Source: Enterocloster clostridioformis
GTDB taxonomy: Bacteria > Bacillota > Clostridia > Lachnospirales > Lachnospiraceae
Direction: 5' to 3'
DNA: 64,000 bases
Assembly: GCF_020297485.1 (NCBI RefSeq)
Contig: NZ_JAIWZC010000001.1
Coordinates: 3,844,001 to 3,908,000, forward strand
The notes beneath the pieces were generated by a model. The model searched no databases. It saw nothing but the letters and a program-made list of their open reading frames with translations, and was not told the DNA's origin. A program made the position numbers and the translations under genes. Positions 33,270 through 40,223 of this stretch are shown piece after piece. The first letter of the stretch is position 1; each line of letters opens with the position of its first letter.

Positions 33270-34508
33270 ATGAAAGACCTTCTGGAAATTTCCTGTGGAC
33301 TGGATGTCCACAAAGAAAAAATTGTTGCATGTATCCTGTCTGGTCCTTTGGGTAAGCCAACACATTCCGAAATCCGGGAATTTTCCACCCTAATCCCAGA
33401 TATGATCGCCTTGCGGGATTGGATCGTTTCTCAAAACTGCCATCATGTCGCTATGGAAAGCACAGGCATTTACTGGCTGCCTATTTATGAAATACTGGAA
33501 GACTCATTCTCTGGAGATATTACTTTGCTGGTTGTAAATGCACGCCATATGAAGAATGTTCCCGGCAAAAAAACAGACATGCGAGATTCCGAGTGGATTT
33601 CTACCCTACTCCGTGCCGGGCTGCTGAATGGCAGCTTTATTCCCGAAAAAAGAATTCGGGAATTTCGGGACTTAAACCGTTACCGTAAGAGCCTCATCCG
33701 TGATATTACATCCCAGAAAAACAGGATTGAGAAATTTTTACAAAGTTCCGGCTTCCGTTTGTCCTCTTTCATTTCTGATATTTTTGGTACTTCCGGCAGG
33801 AACATCATTCTGCACCTGATTGAGCATGGTCAAATCGATCGGACTGCTTTGGACTCCTGCTTAAAAACAAAGACAAGAAGCCGTATAGATGAAATCCTCA
33901 TGGCCGTAAATGGAACTCTCTCGGAACATCAGAAAGCGTTTCTCAGAATCCTCATGAACCATTATGATTCTCTAAAAGAACATCTGAATCAAATCGAAAA
34001 AGATCTCGAGCAAGATATGGAACCATTTATTCTGCAAGTGGAACAGTTGAATAGCATTTATGGGATAAGCACCACCGCTTCCTGTGCAATTATTGCTGAA
34101 ATCGGAGTTGATATGAAACCATTTAAAACCGCAGAGCATATCTGTTCATGGGCTGGTCTATGTCCCGGAAATAATGAGAGTGCGGGAAAACGAAAAAGCA
34201 CATCTGTCACGAAAGGCAATCCGTACATAAAAAGTATGCTCTGTGAAATCGCCTGGGTAATTGCCGGAAAACGAAACTCTTATCTTTCTGCCTGGTATTG
34301 GAGAATCAAACAGAAAAAAGGTGCGAAAAAGGCCATTGTTGCTCTTGCCAGGAAACTACTTGTTATCATCTATACAATGCTAAAACAAGGGACTCTTTTT
34401 AATGAAGCCTGTTTTGAAGTCAGGCGTAAAAACTGTGAGCAAAAGCAGATTTCCCGGTATATACGGGAATTGGAAAAACATGGTTATCATGTAGAAGCCC
34501 AAGGTTAG
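33270..34508 (+). CDS. IS110-family transposase (DEDD recombinase)
   Basis: 412 residues from ATG 33270, nine bases after AAGGAG. The N-terminal DEDD domain has D12 (CGLDVHKEKI), E63 (AMESTGIYW), and D103/D106 (GKKTDMRDSEWI). The C-terminal transposase_20 domain has IYGISTTASCAIIAEIG and GLCPGNNESAGKRKSTSVTKGNPYIK, including the conserved catalytic serine region. The gene is full length with no frameshift, so the IS could be active. It is read opposite to the surrounding element genes. Confidence 0.94.
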   Translation: MKDLLEISCGLDVHKEKIVACILSGPLGKPTHSEIREFSTLIPDMIALRDWIVSQNCHHVAMESTGIYWLPIYEILEDSFSGDITLLVVNARHMKNVPGKKTDMRDSEWISTLLRAGLLNGSFIPEKRIREFRDLNRYRKSLIRDITSQKNRIEKFLQSSGFRLSSFISDIFGTSGRNIILHLIEHGQIDRTALDSCLKTKTRSRIDEILMAVNGTLSEHQKAFLRILMNHYDSLKEHLNQIEKDLEQDMEPFILQVEQLNSIYGISTTASCAIIAEIGVDMKPFKTAEHICSWAGLCPGNNESAGKRKSTSVTKGNPYIKSMLCEIAWVIAGKRNSYLSAWYWRIKQKKGAKKAIVALARKLLVIIYTMLKQGTLFNEACFEVRRKNCEQKQISRYIRELEKHGYHVEAQG

Positions 34509-34609
34509 CCCATCTTTGATTCATATTTCACTGTTGGCAGCCAATATCGTGACTGCTTTTTAGCGATGCTTTCATGATTGTTGAAAACATTTGTTGTCAA
34601 GGTTCAGGT

Positions 34610-34639
34610 CTTGGCTACGAGTTTTATTTTCGTAGCAAG
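34610..34639. other. Hairpin between the IS and the relaxase gene end
   Basis: CTTGGCTACGA and TCGTAGCAAG pair with one bulge around a GTTTTATTT loop. It lies 46 bp past the relaxase stop on the minus strand. It may be the 3' end signal of the relaxase transcript; there is no clean T-run. Confidence 0.4.
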
Positions 34640-34684
34640 GTACAATGCCGCATAGGGGCGGCGTGAAATTCTGCTTATATTCAA

Positions 34685-35626
34685 TCACCTTTCCTTTGTG
34701 TATCGCTGTTGCCGCTTTACTTCTGCCAGCACGTCCGGCGGGATACGGTCAACCAGCCTTTGAATATCCTGCAATTCGCTTTCCAGTTTCGCCCGTTCCA
34801 TGCGGTCTTTCATCTTGCCGCTTTCGCTGGCTCTGGCTCTCGCTTCCAGCTTTTGATTTTCTTCCAGCAGGTCATTGATCGTGACCTTATATTTCTTCAA
34901 CTGCCCGGAGAAGTTCTCCATTTGAGGGAACCACTTTTTCAGCATGGCAAGGGCTTCTTCTTTCTTCTTCCCGGCGTTCAGCGGAGAAATACTGTCCAGC
35001 GTGGCTTCAATCGCCCTCGCCTGTTTGGAGAGATTGACCGCCTGCTTGAAAAGCCGGGTGGGGAAATGCTTCCGTCCCGTTTTGCTGGCGCTCTCCCCAC
35101 GCTCTAAGTCAGGATATTTCTCCACCATATAGGCGTGAAAATCGTCCTGCCACTTCGTCAAATTCGCCCGGTTGCCTATGATTTCTTTGGCGCACAGGCG
35201 GTTGTCCTTTGTCAGCGGAACGAAAGTCAAATGTAGGTGGGGCGTTTTCTCGTCCATGTGTACCACCGCCGACACGATATTTTCCCGGCCTACCCGGTCA
35301 ATGAGGAAGTCCGCCGCCCGCTGAAAAAAGGCTTGTATCTCCTTTGGGGACTTGCCCTTGAAAAACTCCGGGCTGGCGGTTATGAGCGTATCCACAAACC
35401 GGGTGCTGTCCTTTCGTGTCCTGCACCCCGCCTGTTCAATGCGGCTCTGAATGAAATGGTAATAGCGTCCCTCCGGCTTGACGATGTGAAAGTTGTACTT
35501 GCTCCGGCTCGTGTCAATGTCAGGATTGCTGGCGTACTGTTCCTTTTGCCGTTCGTGGTGGGCTTCCAGCGGCCTTGCCGGATTGCCTTTATGCTTCTCA
35601 AATCGCAAAATTGCGTGTTGTGCCAT
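34685..35626 (-). CDS. MobV (Mob_Pre) family relaxase
   Basis: 313 residues from ATG 35626, close behind AAAGGAG. The three MobV motifs are visible: HAILRFEKHKGN at the start, the ASNPDIDTSRSKYNFHI segment with its Asn and Arg, and the metal-binding HMDEKTPHLHLTFVPLT at 123-132. The C-terminal third is a charged coiled coil. It nicks the element at its oriT and leads the strand into the recipient, using a helper conjugation system. The length is short compared with plasmid Mob proteins (about 400) but like that of TnpZ-type relaxases. Confidence 0.92.
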   Translation of the reverse strand: MAQHAILRFEKHKGNPARPLEAHHERQKEQYASNPDIDTSRSKYNFHIVKPEGRYYHFIQSRIEQAGCRTRKDSTRFVDTLITASPEFFKGKSPKEIQAFFQRAADFLIDRVGRENIVSAVVHMDEKTPHLHLTFVPLTKDNRLCAKEIIGNRANLTKWQDDFHAYMVEKYPDLERGESASKTGRKHFPTRLFKQAVNLSKQARAIEATLDSISPLNAGKKKEEALAMLKKWFPQMENFSGQLKKYKVTINDLLEENQKLEARARASESGKMKDRMERAKLESELQDIQRLVDRIPPDVLAEVKRQQRYTKER

Positions 35627-35809
35627 AAACTCCTTTCCCCATTCCTTTCCTATCCGGGACTTTTCCACAGGAAAATCCCGCCGGAAATATCTCTGATAGG
35701 ATTGGAATGGAATTGATATAAATAAATCTGTTTAATCTCTGTATTTCTATCTTCCGTCCGGTTTTCGTACTTCAAGAGGATTGATTATCGTACTCCATGC
35801 GTGCGGTTT

Positions 35810-36205
35810 TCAGCCCTCCGGCGTACCGGAACCGGATTTCTTGAAGTCGGTGTTTGAAACCGCTTCATAGGATTTTGGATAGATACGGTTGGGTTTTCCA
35901 CAGCCCTGTTTCTGTATCTCCACAAGCCCCGCATATTGTAACTCCCGTAGAGTGTTGACCGCTTTCTGCCGCCCACAGTGGAGCAAGGCGACCACCTCGC
36001 AGATTGGATAGTACAGGAAAATGCGACCGTACTGGTCCGACCAGCCGTTCTTGCGGGACAACTCCGTCCGGCGCAGGATAAAGGCGTACAATATCTTTGC
36101 TTCATTGGACAAAGCTGTGAATGTGGGGGCTTCAAAGAGAAAATTCGAGAGCCGGGTGAAGCTGACCGATTTCTTCGGCTGATGAATATAAATCATGTTT
36201 GTCAT
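35810..36205 (-). CDS. RepA_N-domain replication initiator-like protein
   Basis: 131 residues: the RepA_N winged-helix domain alone (FTRLSNFLFEAPTFTALSNEAKILYAFILRRTEL, then GRIFLYYPICEVVALLHCGRQKAVNTLRELQYAGLVEIQKQG). Plasmid RepA_N initiators are about 250-350 residues with a host-specific C-terminal domain that is absent here. Such short forms are common in clostridial integrative elements and may support brief rolling or theta replication of the excised circle, or only bind DNA. There is no strong ribosome site before the start. Confidence 0.8.
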   Translation of the reverse strand: MTNMIYIHQPKKSVSFTRLSNFLFEAPTFTALSNEAKILYAFILRRTELSRKNGWSDQYGRIFLYYPICEVVALLHCGRQKAVNTLRELQYAGLVEIQKQGCGKPNRIYPKSYEAVSNTDFKKSGSGTPEG

Positions 36206-36316
36206 AGTGTGCTTTGTGGACAGTTAGAACGGCATTTCCGGGGGAGGGTGATACTTTATACCACTTCCCCCGGTTCTGCCCTCTGGAAGCCTTGCAAATC
36301 AAGGACTTTTCCCCGC

Positions 36317-36730
36317 CTAATTGTCCACGCTCGACCTCCTTTTCCGTTCACTTTCCGCTTTCTGCTGCCTGTGAACTCTGGCGGCGCAGTCCGGGCAGTA
36401 TTTCGCCCGGTTGGACTTTGGGACGAACACGCCGCCGCAGACCTCACAACGTTTCAAGTTCTTTCCCCGGAAAATCTCTGCTTCCAGCGTTCCGTCCTGC
36501 GTCAAGACCGACCAGCGAAACCACTTACAGCAGACGGAGAAAGAAATCATCTGCGGGCAGGTGTGAGCGTCCCCGTCATCAAGAGCGATACAATCCCCGC
36601 CCTCGCAGTTGCAACACTCCCGGCGTATCAGGCTGTTTGCCTGTTTCCTCTGCGCCGGCGTCATGCGGTAGAGGGAGCCGTCCGGCCTGCGCTCTACGGG
36701 CGGCAATCGCTTGTATAAATTTTCTTTCAT
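36317..36730 (-). CDS. Cysteine-rich VLP-domain protein
   Basis: 137 residues, start with GGAGG five bases upstream. The N-terminal half has the Cys_rich_VLP pattern: RLPPVERRPDGSLYRMTPAQRKQANSLIRRECCNCEGGDCIALDDG and CPQMISFSVCCKWFRWSVL. The C-terminus adds a zinc ribbon (RCEVCGGVFVPKSNRAKYCPDCAARVHRQQ). Genes of this family sit next to relaxase and RepA genes in many gut Firmicute elements; their function is unknown, DNA binding is likely. Confidence 0.82.
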   Translation of the reverse strand: MKENLYKRLPPVERRPDGSLYRMTPAQRKQANSLIRRECCNCEGGDCIALDDGDAHTCPQMISFSVCCKWFRWSVLTQDGTLEAEIFRGKNLKRCEVCGGVFVPKSNRAKYCPDCAARVHRQQKAESERKRRSSVDN

Positions 36731-36821
36731 GCGTTCCTCCGTTTCTCTGTTGCCGTTCTCCCCGAAAAGGCTTCCTGCCCCATTCCTGCGGCTTATTCCG
36801 ACGTTGGCACGCTCCCCGGAC

Positions 36822-36842
36822 TTCGGGACATTTTGTCCCGAA
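36822..36842. repeat. 21-bp palindrome, copy 1
   Basis: TTCGGGACATTTTGTCCCGAA: 9-bp arms and a TTT loop. The same 21 bases occur at 38901-38921. This copy lies 90 bp upstream of the Cys-rich VLP gene start, on the side facing the cargo genes. Confidence 0.85.
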
Positions 36843-37049
36843 GTGGCTCGTTGCGGTGCTTCCCATGCCGGGATATTCCTTTTCGGACGGTCATTTGATT
36901 TTCAAGGTGCTGTTCACCGATGAACTAAGATAAGTCTACACCTAAATGACCGCCTGCCCCGTATATCCATAAAGTCGGAAATCAGCCCGGAAAACTCACT
37001 ATTTCCACGCTCTCGGAATTGTGGTAGAATACAAAAAGGAGGAGATTGT

Positions 37050-37355
37050 ATGGACATATATGTTGAACGGATAGGGAAAGTGATAACTTTAGAGGAATGG
37101 AAAAAATATGTGCAATCAGACAAAGAATTGTCATTATCAGAACAAGGAAAGGGGATAAATCCCTTAACCCGTACAACAATGTATTTTGAAATTCCAGGTA
37201 GAGTTATCTATAAAAATGACTATGAGATTTATTATGAAAACGGAAAGATTGGCTGTGACGGTTTATCAGATGAGATTCAAGGAAAACTGATTGAGATAGC
37301 CCGGTTTTTTAATGCTAAAGTTTTCGATTGCGGTGAAGAAATAAAATTTGATTAA
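37050..37355 (+). CDS. Unknown small protein, possibly an orphan immunity protein
   Basis: 101 residues, ATG with AAGGAGGA upstream. The product opens MDIYVERIGKVITLEEWKKY and has no membrane segment or signal. Its acidic make-up, size and alternating beta/alpha pattern (YFEIPGRVIYKNDYEIYYENGKIGCDG, then EIQGKLIEIARFFNAKVFDCGEEI) resemble immunity proteins of polymorphic toxin systems, and a SUKH-family gene lies 860 bp away. Base composition is more AT-rich than the neighbours, pointing to separate acquisition. No toxin is seen near it. The family is not recognised. Confidence 0.6.
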   Translation: MDIYVERIGKVITLEEWKKYVQSDKELSLSEQGKGINPLTRTTMYFEIPGRVIYKNDYEIYYENGKIGCDGLSDEIQGKLIEIARFFNAKVFDCGEEIKFD

Positions 37356-37378
37356 AGATTAAAGAAAAGAGATAACAC

Positions 37379-38179
37379 ATGGAATTATCTATACAGGAAC
37401 GCTTAAAAGACCTGCGTGTGGAGCGTGGGCTGACGCTGGAACAGCTTGCGGAGCAGACCCACCTCTCCAAGTCTGCGCTGGGCAGTTATGAAGCGGAGGA
37501 CTTCAAAGACATCAGCCACTATGCCCTTATCAAGCTGGCGAAGTTTTACGGTGTGACTGCCGATTATCTGCTGGGACTGTCTGAAACAAAAAATCACCCA
37601 AACGCCGATCTTGCAGAACTGCATTTGTGTGACGATATGATTGAACTGCTGAAAAGCGGGCTGGTGGACAATTCCCTCTTGTGTGAACTGGCGGCGCACC
37701 CGGATTTTCCCCGGCTCATGGCTGACCTTGAAATCTATGTGAATGGCGTGGCGGTGAAGCAGGTGCAGACCGTAAACGCCATAGTGGACACCATGAGCGC
37801 AACGATTATGAAGCAGTACAATCCCGGCTTGACCGACCCGCAGTTAAGACAGCTTGTCGCCGCCCACATTGACGATGACAACTTTTGCCGCTATGTGATA
37901 CAGCAGGACATAAACGGCATAGCCCTTGGCCTGCGGGAAGCACATAAGGACGATTTTTTCAGCGTCCCGGAGGACAACCCGCTGAAAGGATTGTTGCAAG
38001 CCGCTGATGAAACCGCCAGCCCGGACAGCGACCCGGAGCAAGCGTCACTGGCGTTTATCTGCAAGCGGCTCCGGCTGAACTTTAAGAAGCTGTCCGAGGA
38101 AGAAAAGAAGTGGCTCAAAAGGATTTCGGAGAAGTCGGACTTGCTGAAAAATCCAAACCCACAGCGGGGGAGAAAGTAA
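37379..38179 (+). CDS. XRE-family HTH regulator of the element
   Basis: 266 residues. N-terminal Cro/CI HTH (SIQERLKDLRVERGLTLEQLAEQTHLSKSALGSYEAED ... LIKLAKFYGVTADYLLGL), then a long helical C-terminal part seen in clostridial integrative-element regulators. It probably represses excision or mobilization genes. The ribosome site is weak. It lies between the two small orphan genes, all on the plus strand. Confidence 0.82.
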   Translation: MELSIQERLKDLRVERGLTLEQLAEQTHLSKSALGSYEAEDFKDISHYALIKLAKFYGVTADYLLGLSETKNHPNADLAELHLCDDMIELLKSGLVDNSLLCELAAHPDFPRLMADLEIYVNGVAVKQVQTVNAIVDTMSATIMKQYNPGLTDPQLRQLVAAHIDDDNFCRYVIQQDINGIALGLREAHKDDFFSVPEDNPLKGLLQAADETASPDSDPEQASLAFICKRLRLNFKKLSEEEKKWLKRISEKSDLLKNPNPQRGRK

Positions 38180-38212
38180 GAGAATGACAAACTGGAATTG
38201 ATGGAGGATAAA

Positions 38213-38701
38213 ATGAGCATTATCGAAAATATTAATGAACGGTTATCTTTTGATATGGAAACCATTGGTTGCGGTGGAGAGAAGGAAATCGAGCAGGTAT
38301 TAAGCAAATCACCAATACAATTACCAGATGACTATATAGAACTCTTAAAAAGCATTGTCGGTCCTCAAAATGTAGGAGTAGAGTTCTTGGTTAAAAACGA
38401 TGGTTCATCAATATGTATTTGGAGCGCTAAGATGGCATTGACGCAATACGAAGATTACCACCGGATGTATACAGAAGATTTTTTTATTAGTAATGAACTT
38501 GTTGAATTTATCGAAAGCGTTTGGTTTTTTGGAAATGATTTGGGGGACTTGGTTTATTTTTATGGAAAAGGAAAAGACGGTCTTGGCTTGTATCGGGTAG
38601 AAGATGGTAGTTTGGGGGGTGAAGAAGCAGATAAAATTGCCGATACCTTTACTGATTTTTTGGTCAATGGTGTAGGAATTGATACTGCTATAACGTTATA
38701 A
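38213..38701 (+). CDS. SMI1/KNR4 (SUKH) family protein, immunity-like
   Basis: 162 residues from ATG 38213, five bases after GGAGG; ATG 38201 is the alternative. The SUKH pattern is visible: QVLSKSPIQLPDDYIELLKSIVG, VEFLVKNDGSSICIWSA, and FFGNDLGDLVYFYGKGKDGLGLYRVEDGSL. SUKH proteins neutralise nuclease and other toxins in contact-dependent systems. No toxin is encoded in the element, so it would act as an orphan immunity gene protecting against neighbours. It is more AT-rich than the element backbone. Confidence 0.8.
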   Translation: MSIIENINERLSFDMETIGCGGEKEIEQVLSKSPIQLPDDYIELLKSIVGPQNVGVEFLVKNDGSSICIWSAKMALTQYEDYHRMYTEDFFISNELVEFIESVWFFGNDLGDLVYFYGKGKDGLGLYRVEDGSLGGEEADKIADTFTDFLVNGVGIDTAITL

Positions 38702-38900
38702 CTTCCAGTTTGTCGGGGAAATAGCAAAGCCAGCCGAGCCAGTCAACGGTCAAGATGAACGGCGCATACTGCGCCGCCGTTGACAGTCCCGCCCGCCTTT
38801 GCTAACAGGCAATCAAGGCGGGAAAGCCCTAAAATGGCTTCCCGCCCATTTCAATTTTGAGAGAAAAATCCGTCTGCTTTTTCGTGAGTGTGTCCACAAG

Positions 38901-38921
38901 TTCGGGACATTTTGTCCCGAA
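38901..38921. repeat. 21-bp palindrome, copy 2
   Basis: TTCGGGACATTTTGTCCCGAA, identical to 36822-36842. The two copies are 2,079 bp apart and bracket the three plus-strand cargo genes. Both lie in non-coding DNA. Confidence 0.85.
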
Positions 38922-39158
38922 GGACGGCGTGGGACGAGGGGCGGAGGCTTTCATATACGCCCTGTCTGCTGATGAAACCAGTCCTGCGCTTGCGGCTCCA
39001 CGCCACGCAATCACAGCCCTGTTTTCCTGCCGTTTCAAATCCCCTTGCCCTCCCCGGCGGCAACGGCATTTTCACGGCAACGCCGACAGAGCGTATAACA
39101 CACTACACTTTGCAAGCAAAGTCGTGTGCCAAGGGGCAAGCCCCTTTGGAATCCCCGG

Positions 39159-39212
39159 ACAACAAAACAGGCGGTATGCTACCCTCTCCGGGAGCATACC
39201 GCCGTTTGTTGT
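39159..39212. terminator. Strong hairpin near the right end of the element
   Basis: GCGGTATGCT (39171-39180) and AGCATACCGC (39193-39202) form the core stem, extended by AACAAA and TTTGTT arms. Either strand would give a stem followed by a U-containing arm, so it could shield the element from transcription entering from either side. Confidence 0.5.
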
Positions 39213-39235
39213 CAGCAGCCCGTTTCTCGGTCTGC

Positions 39236-39266
39236 GTGTAGTTCCTTATAAACTGACCTAATGGAT
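39236..39266. other. attR: right junction of the mobilizable element
   Basis: Element arm GTGTAGTTCCTTATAAACTG plus ACCT (39236-39259), then AA (39260-39261), then host TGGATGAT. The reverse complement of the arm matches the left arm at 20 of 24 positions. Joining left host and right host at AA gives GTGGG-AA-TGGATGAT. Confidence 0.85.
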
Positions 39267-39464
39267 GATATTTTTGTCAGTAAGATGGTGACGCCAAGAC
39301 TTACTACGATTCATGAACCGGCAGAAGAAATGGGCAAACGGTCTGCTAAATATCTTATTGATAAAATTGAGGGTAAGTCCAGGAATATAGTTAATATCAC
39401 AATGCAGCCTACTCTGGTTGAAAGGAATTCTGTAAGGAAGGTTCATAGTAAAATCAGGAGGTAA
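39261..39464 (+). pseudogene. LacI-family regulator, 3' part (continuation of the gene at 30274)
   Basis: 67 residues MDDIFVSKMVTPRLTTIHEP ... RKVHSKIRR: the last part of the LacI sensor domain, with the typical PRLTTIHEPAEEMGKRSAKYLIDKIEG. It is in phase with residue 283 of the 5' part; the rejoined protein would have 350 residues, normal for the family. There is no ribosome site directly before the ATG, so it should not be translated on its own, though the frame is still open and undamaged, suggesting recent insertion. Confidence 0.9.
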
Positions 39465-39470
39465 GGAGAG

Positions 39471-40202
39471 ATGGCAGTATATATTCTTGACAATTCCGAA
39501 GAATTGGGAGAGAAGGCAGCTGATTTAATTGCTAAAAAGTTAAATGAAGCCATAGAAAAAAGGGGACAGGCAAGAATCATTCTATCCACAGGGGCATCAC
39601 AGTTTGAGACAATTAAGTATCTGGTTGAGAAGAACGTTGACTGGGAAAAGGTTACCATGTTTCATTTGGATGAGTATTTGGAACTGCCTGAAACCCACAA
39701 GGCAAGTTTCAGGCGCTACCTGAAAGAGCGTTTTACCAGCAAAGTACCGGTTAAGGTGCATTTTGTAAACACGGAAGGGGATGTGGAGGAGAATCTAAAG
39801 GAACTGACCAGAGAAATTCGAAAAGACATCATAGATATAGGCGTTATTGGTATTGGTGAAAACGGCCATATCGCATTTAATGACCCGCCGGCTGATTTTG
39901 AGACACGGGAAGCATACAGAATCGTGTCTTTGGAAGAACGCTGCAGGAAACAGCAGCTGAATGAAGGCTGGTTCCCAACACTTGATGAAGTCCCGTTCAA
40001 GGCCGTTTCAATGACTCCTTATCAGATTATGCAGTGTGAAACAATTGTATCCAGTGTACCGGGGGAGAGAAAGGCTGAGGCTGTCAGAAATACACTTAAG
40101 TCGGAAGAGGTTACAAACATGGTTCCGGCTACCTTACTTAAGACACATAAGGACTGGCATTTGTTCCTGGATAAAGAGTCATCATCGCTTATTGATAGTT
40201 AG
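39471..40202 (+). CDS. nagB: Glucosamine-6-phosphate deaminase family protein (first copy)
   Basis: 243 residues, 6 bp after the lacI remnant with AAGGAGAG. LSTGASQFETIKYL is the sugar-phosphate loop, MFHLDEYLELP carries the catalytic-base Asp, and VIGIGENGHIAFNDPPADF holds the active-site His. Compared with E. coli NagB (GNDGHIAFNEP) the Asp before GH is Asn and the Glu after FN is Asp. It converts GlcN-6-P to fructose-6-P and ammonia, or a related amino-sugar phosphate. It was likely controlled by the split LacI protein. A close paralog is at 54414. Confidence 0.88.
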   Translation: MAVYILDNSEELGEKAADLIAKKLNEAIEKRGQARIILSTGASQFETIKYLVEKNVDWEKVTMFHLDEYLELPETHKASFRRYLKERFTSKVPVKVHFVNTEGDVEENLKELTREIRKDIIDIGVIGIGENGHIAFNDPPADFETREAYRIVSLEERCRKQQLNEGWFPTLDEVPFKAVSMTPYQIMQCETIVSSVPGERKAEAVRNTLKSEEVTNMVPATLLKTHKDWHLFLDKESSSLIDS

Positions 40203-40223
40203 TGTAGAGGGAGGAGAATTGAA

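Larger units (their letters stand above)
33017..34570 (+). mobile_element. IS110-family insertion sequence nested in the element, about 1.55 kb
   Basis: The transposase gene is flanked by AATCATGAAAG-CT (33008-33018) and CT-TTCATGATT (34569-34579). Without the IS these join to a 22-bp perfect palindrome AATCATGAAAGCTTTCATGATT with longer near-palindromic flanks (TTTTCAAC / GTTGAAAA). The CT dinucleotide fits the core used by several IS110 members. This gives ends at 33017-33018 and 34569-34570. The alternative is that the palindrome halves are subterminal inverted repeats of the IS itself, as in the IS1111 group; sequence alone does not decide. Confidence 0.75.
38702..39258. other. Gene-free, hairpin-rich right end of the element; candidate oriT or replication origin
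   Basis: About 550 bp without a credible gene. Structures in order: TAGCAAAG ... CTTTGCTA (about 38722-38804) enclosing GTCAACGG/CCGTTGAC (38742-38784) and CGGCGC/GCGCCG; GGCGGGAAAGCC / GGCTTCCCGCC (38817-38846); the 21-bp palindrome at 38901; CCAAGGGGC / GCCCCTTTGG (39129-39150); ACAACAAA + GCGGTATGCT / AGCATACCGC + TTTGTTGT (39159-39212). Such nested cruciforms are expected at oriT or single-strand origins, but the MobV nick site is usually next to its relaxase gene, which is 3 kb away. Confidence 0.5.
31122..39261. mobile_element. 8.14 kb mobilizable element (serine recombinase + MobV relaxase) inserted in a lacI-family gene
   Basis: Boundaries come from three independent signs: the LacI frame is cut at 31122 and resumes in phase at 39261 (GGA|ATG, giving IVG-MDDIF); an AA dinucleotide is present at both joints; and both ends carry 24-bp arms that are imperfect inverted repeats (20/24) symmetric about AA. 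Content: large serine recombinase, small partner ORF, IS110 insert, MobV relaxase, RepA_N protein, Cys-rich VLP protein, small orphan gene, XRE regulator, SUKH gene and a hairpin-rich end. Recombinase plus MobV relaxase is the Tn4451/Tn4453 plan (TnpX, TnpZ), but those use a GA core. No conjugation machinery is present, so transfer needs a helper. Confidence 0.9.

Noticed and set aside
36214..36933. A 239-codon open frame on the plus strand over the Cys-rich VLP gene
   Set aside because: It is antisense to a gene with a clear zinc-ribbon pattern and good ribosome site, has a low-complexity Ser/Pro/Arg make-up and no ribosome site.
31181..39258. A full conjugative element (ICE) with its own type IV secretion genes
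   Set aside because: No VirB4, VirD4 coupling protein or other transfer gene is present in the 8.1 kb, only a MobV relaxase, so it is mobilizable at most.
38857..39261. A 134-codon plus-strand frame at the right end of the element
   Set aside because: It runs through several perfect hairpins and the repeated palindrome, has no ribosome site and no domain pattern. The DNA there is better explained as structured non-coding sequence.
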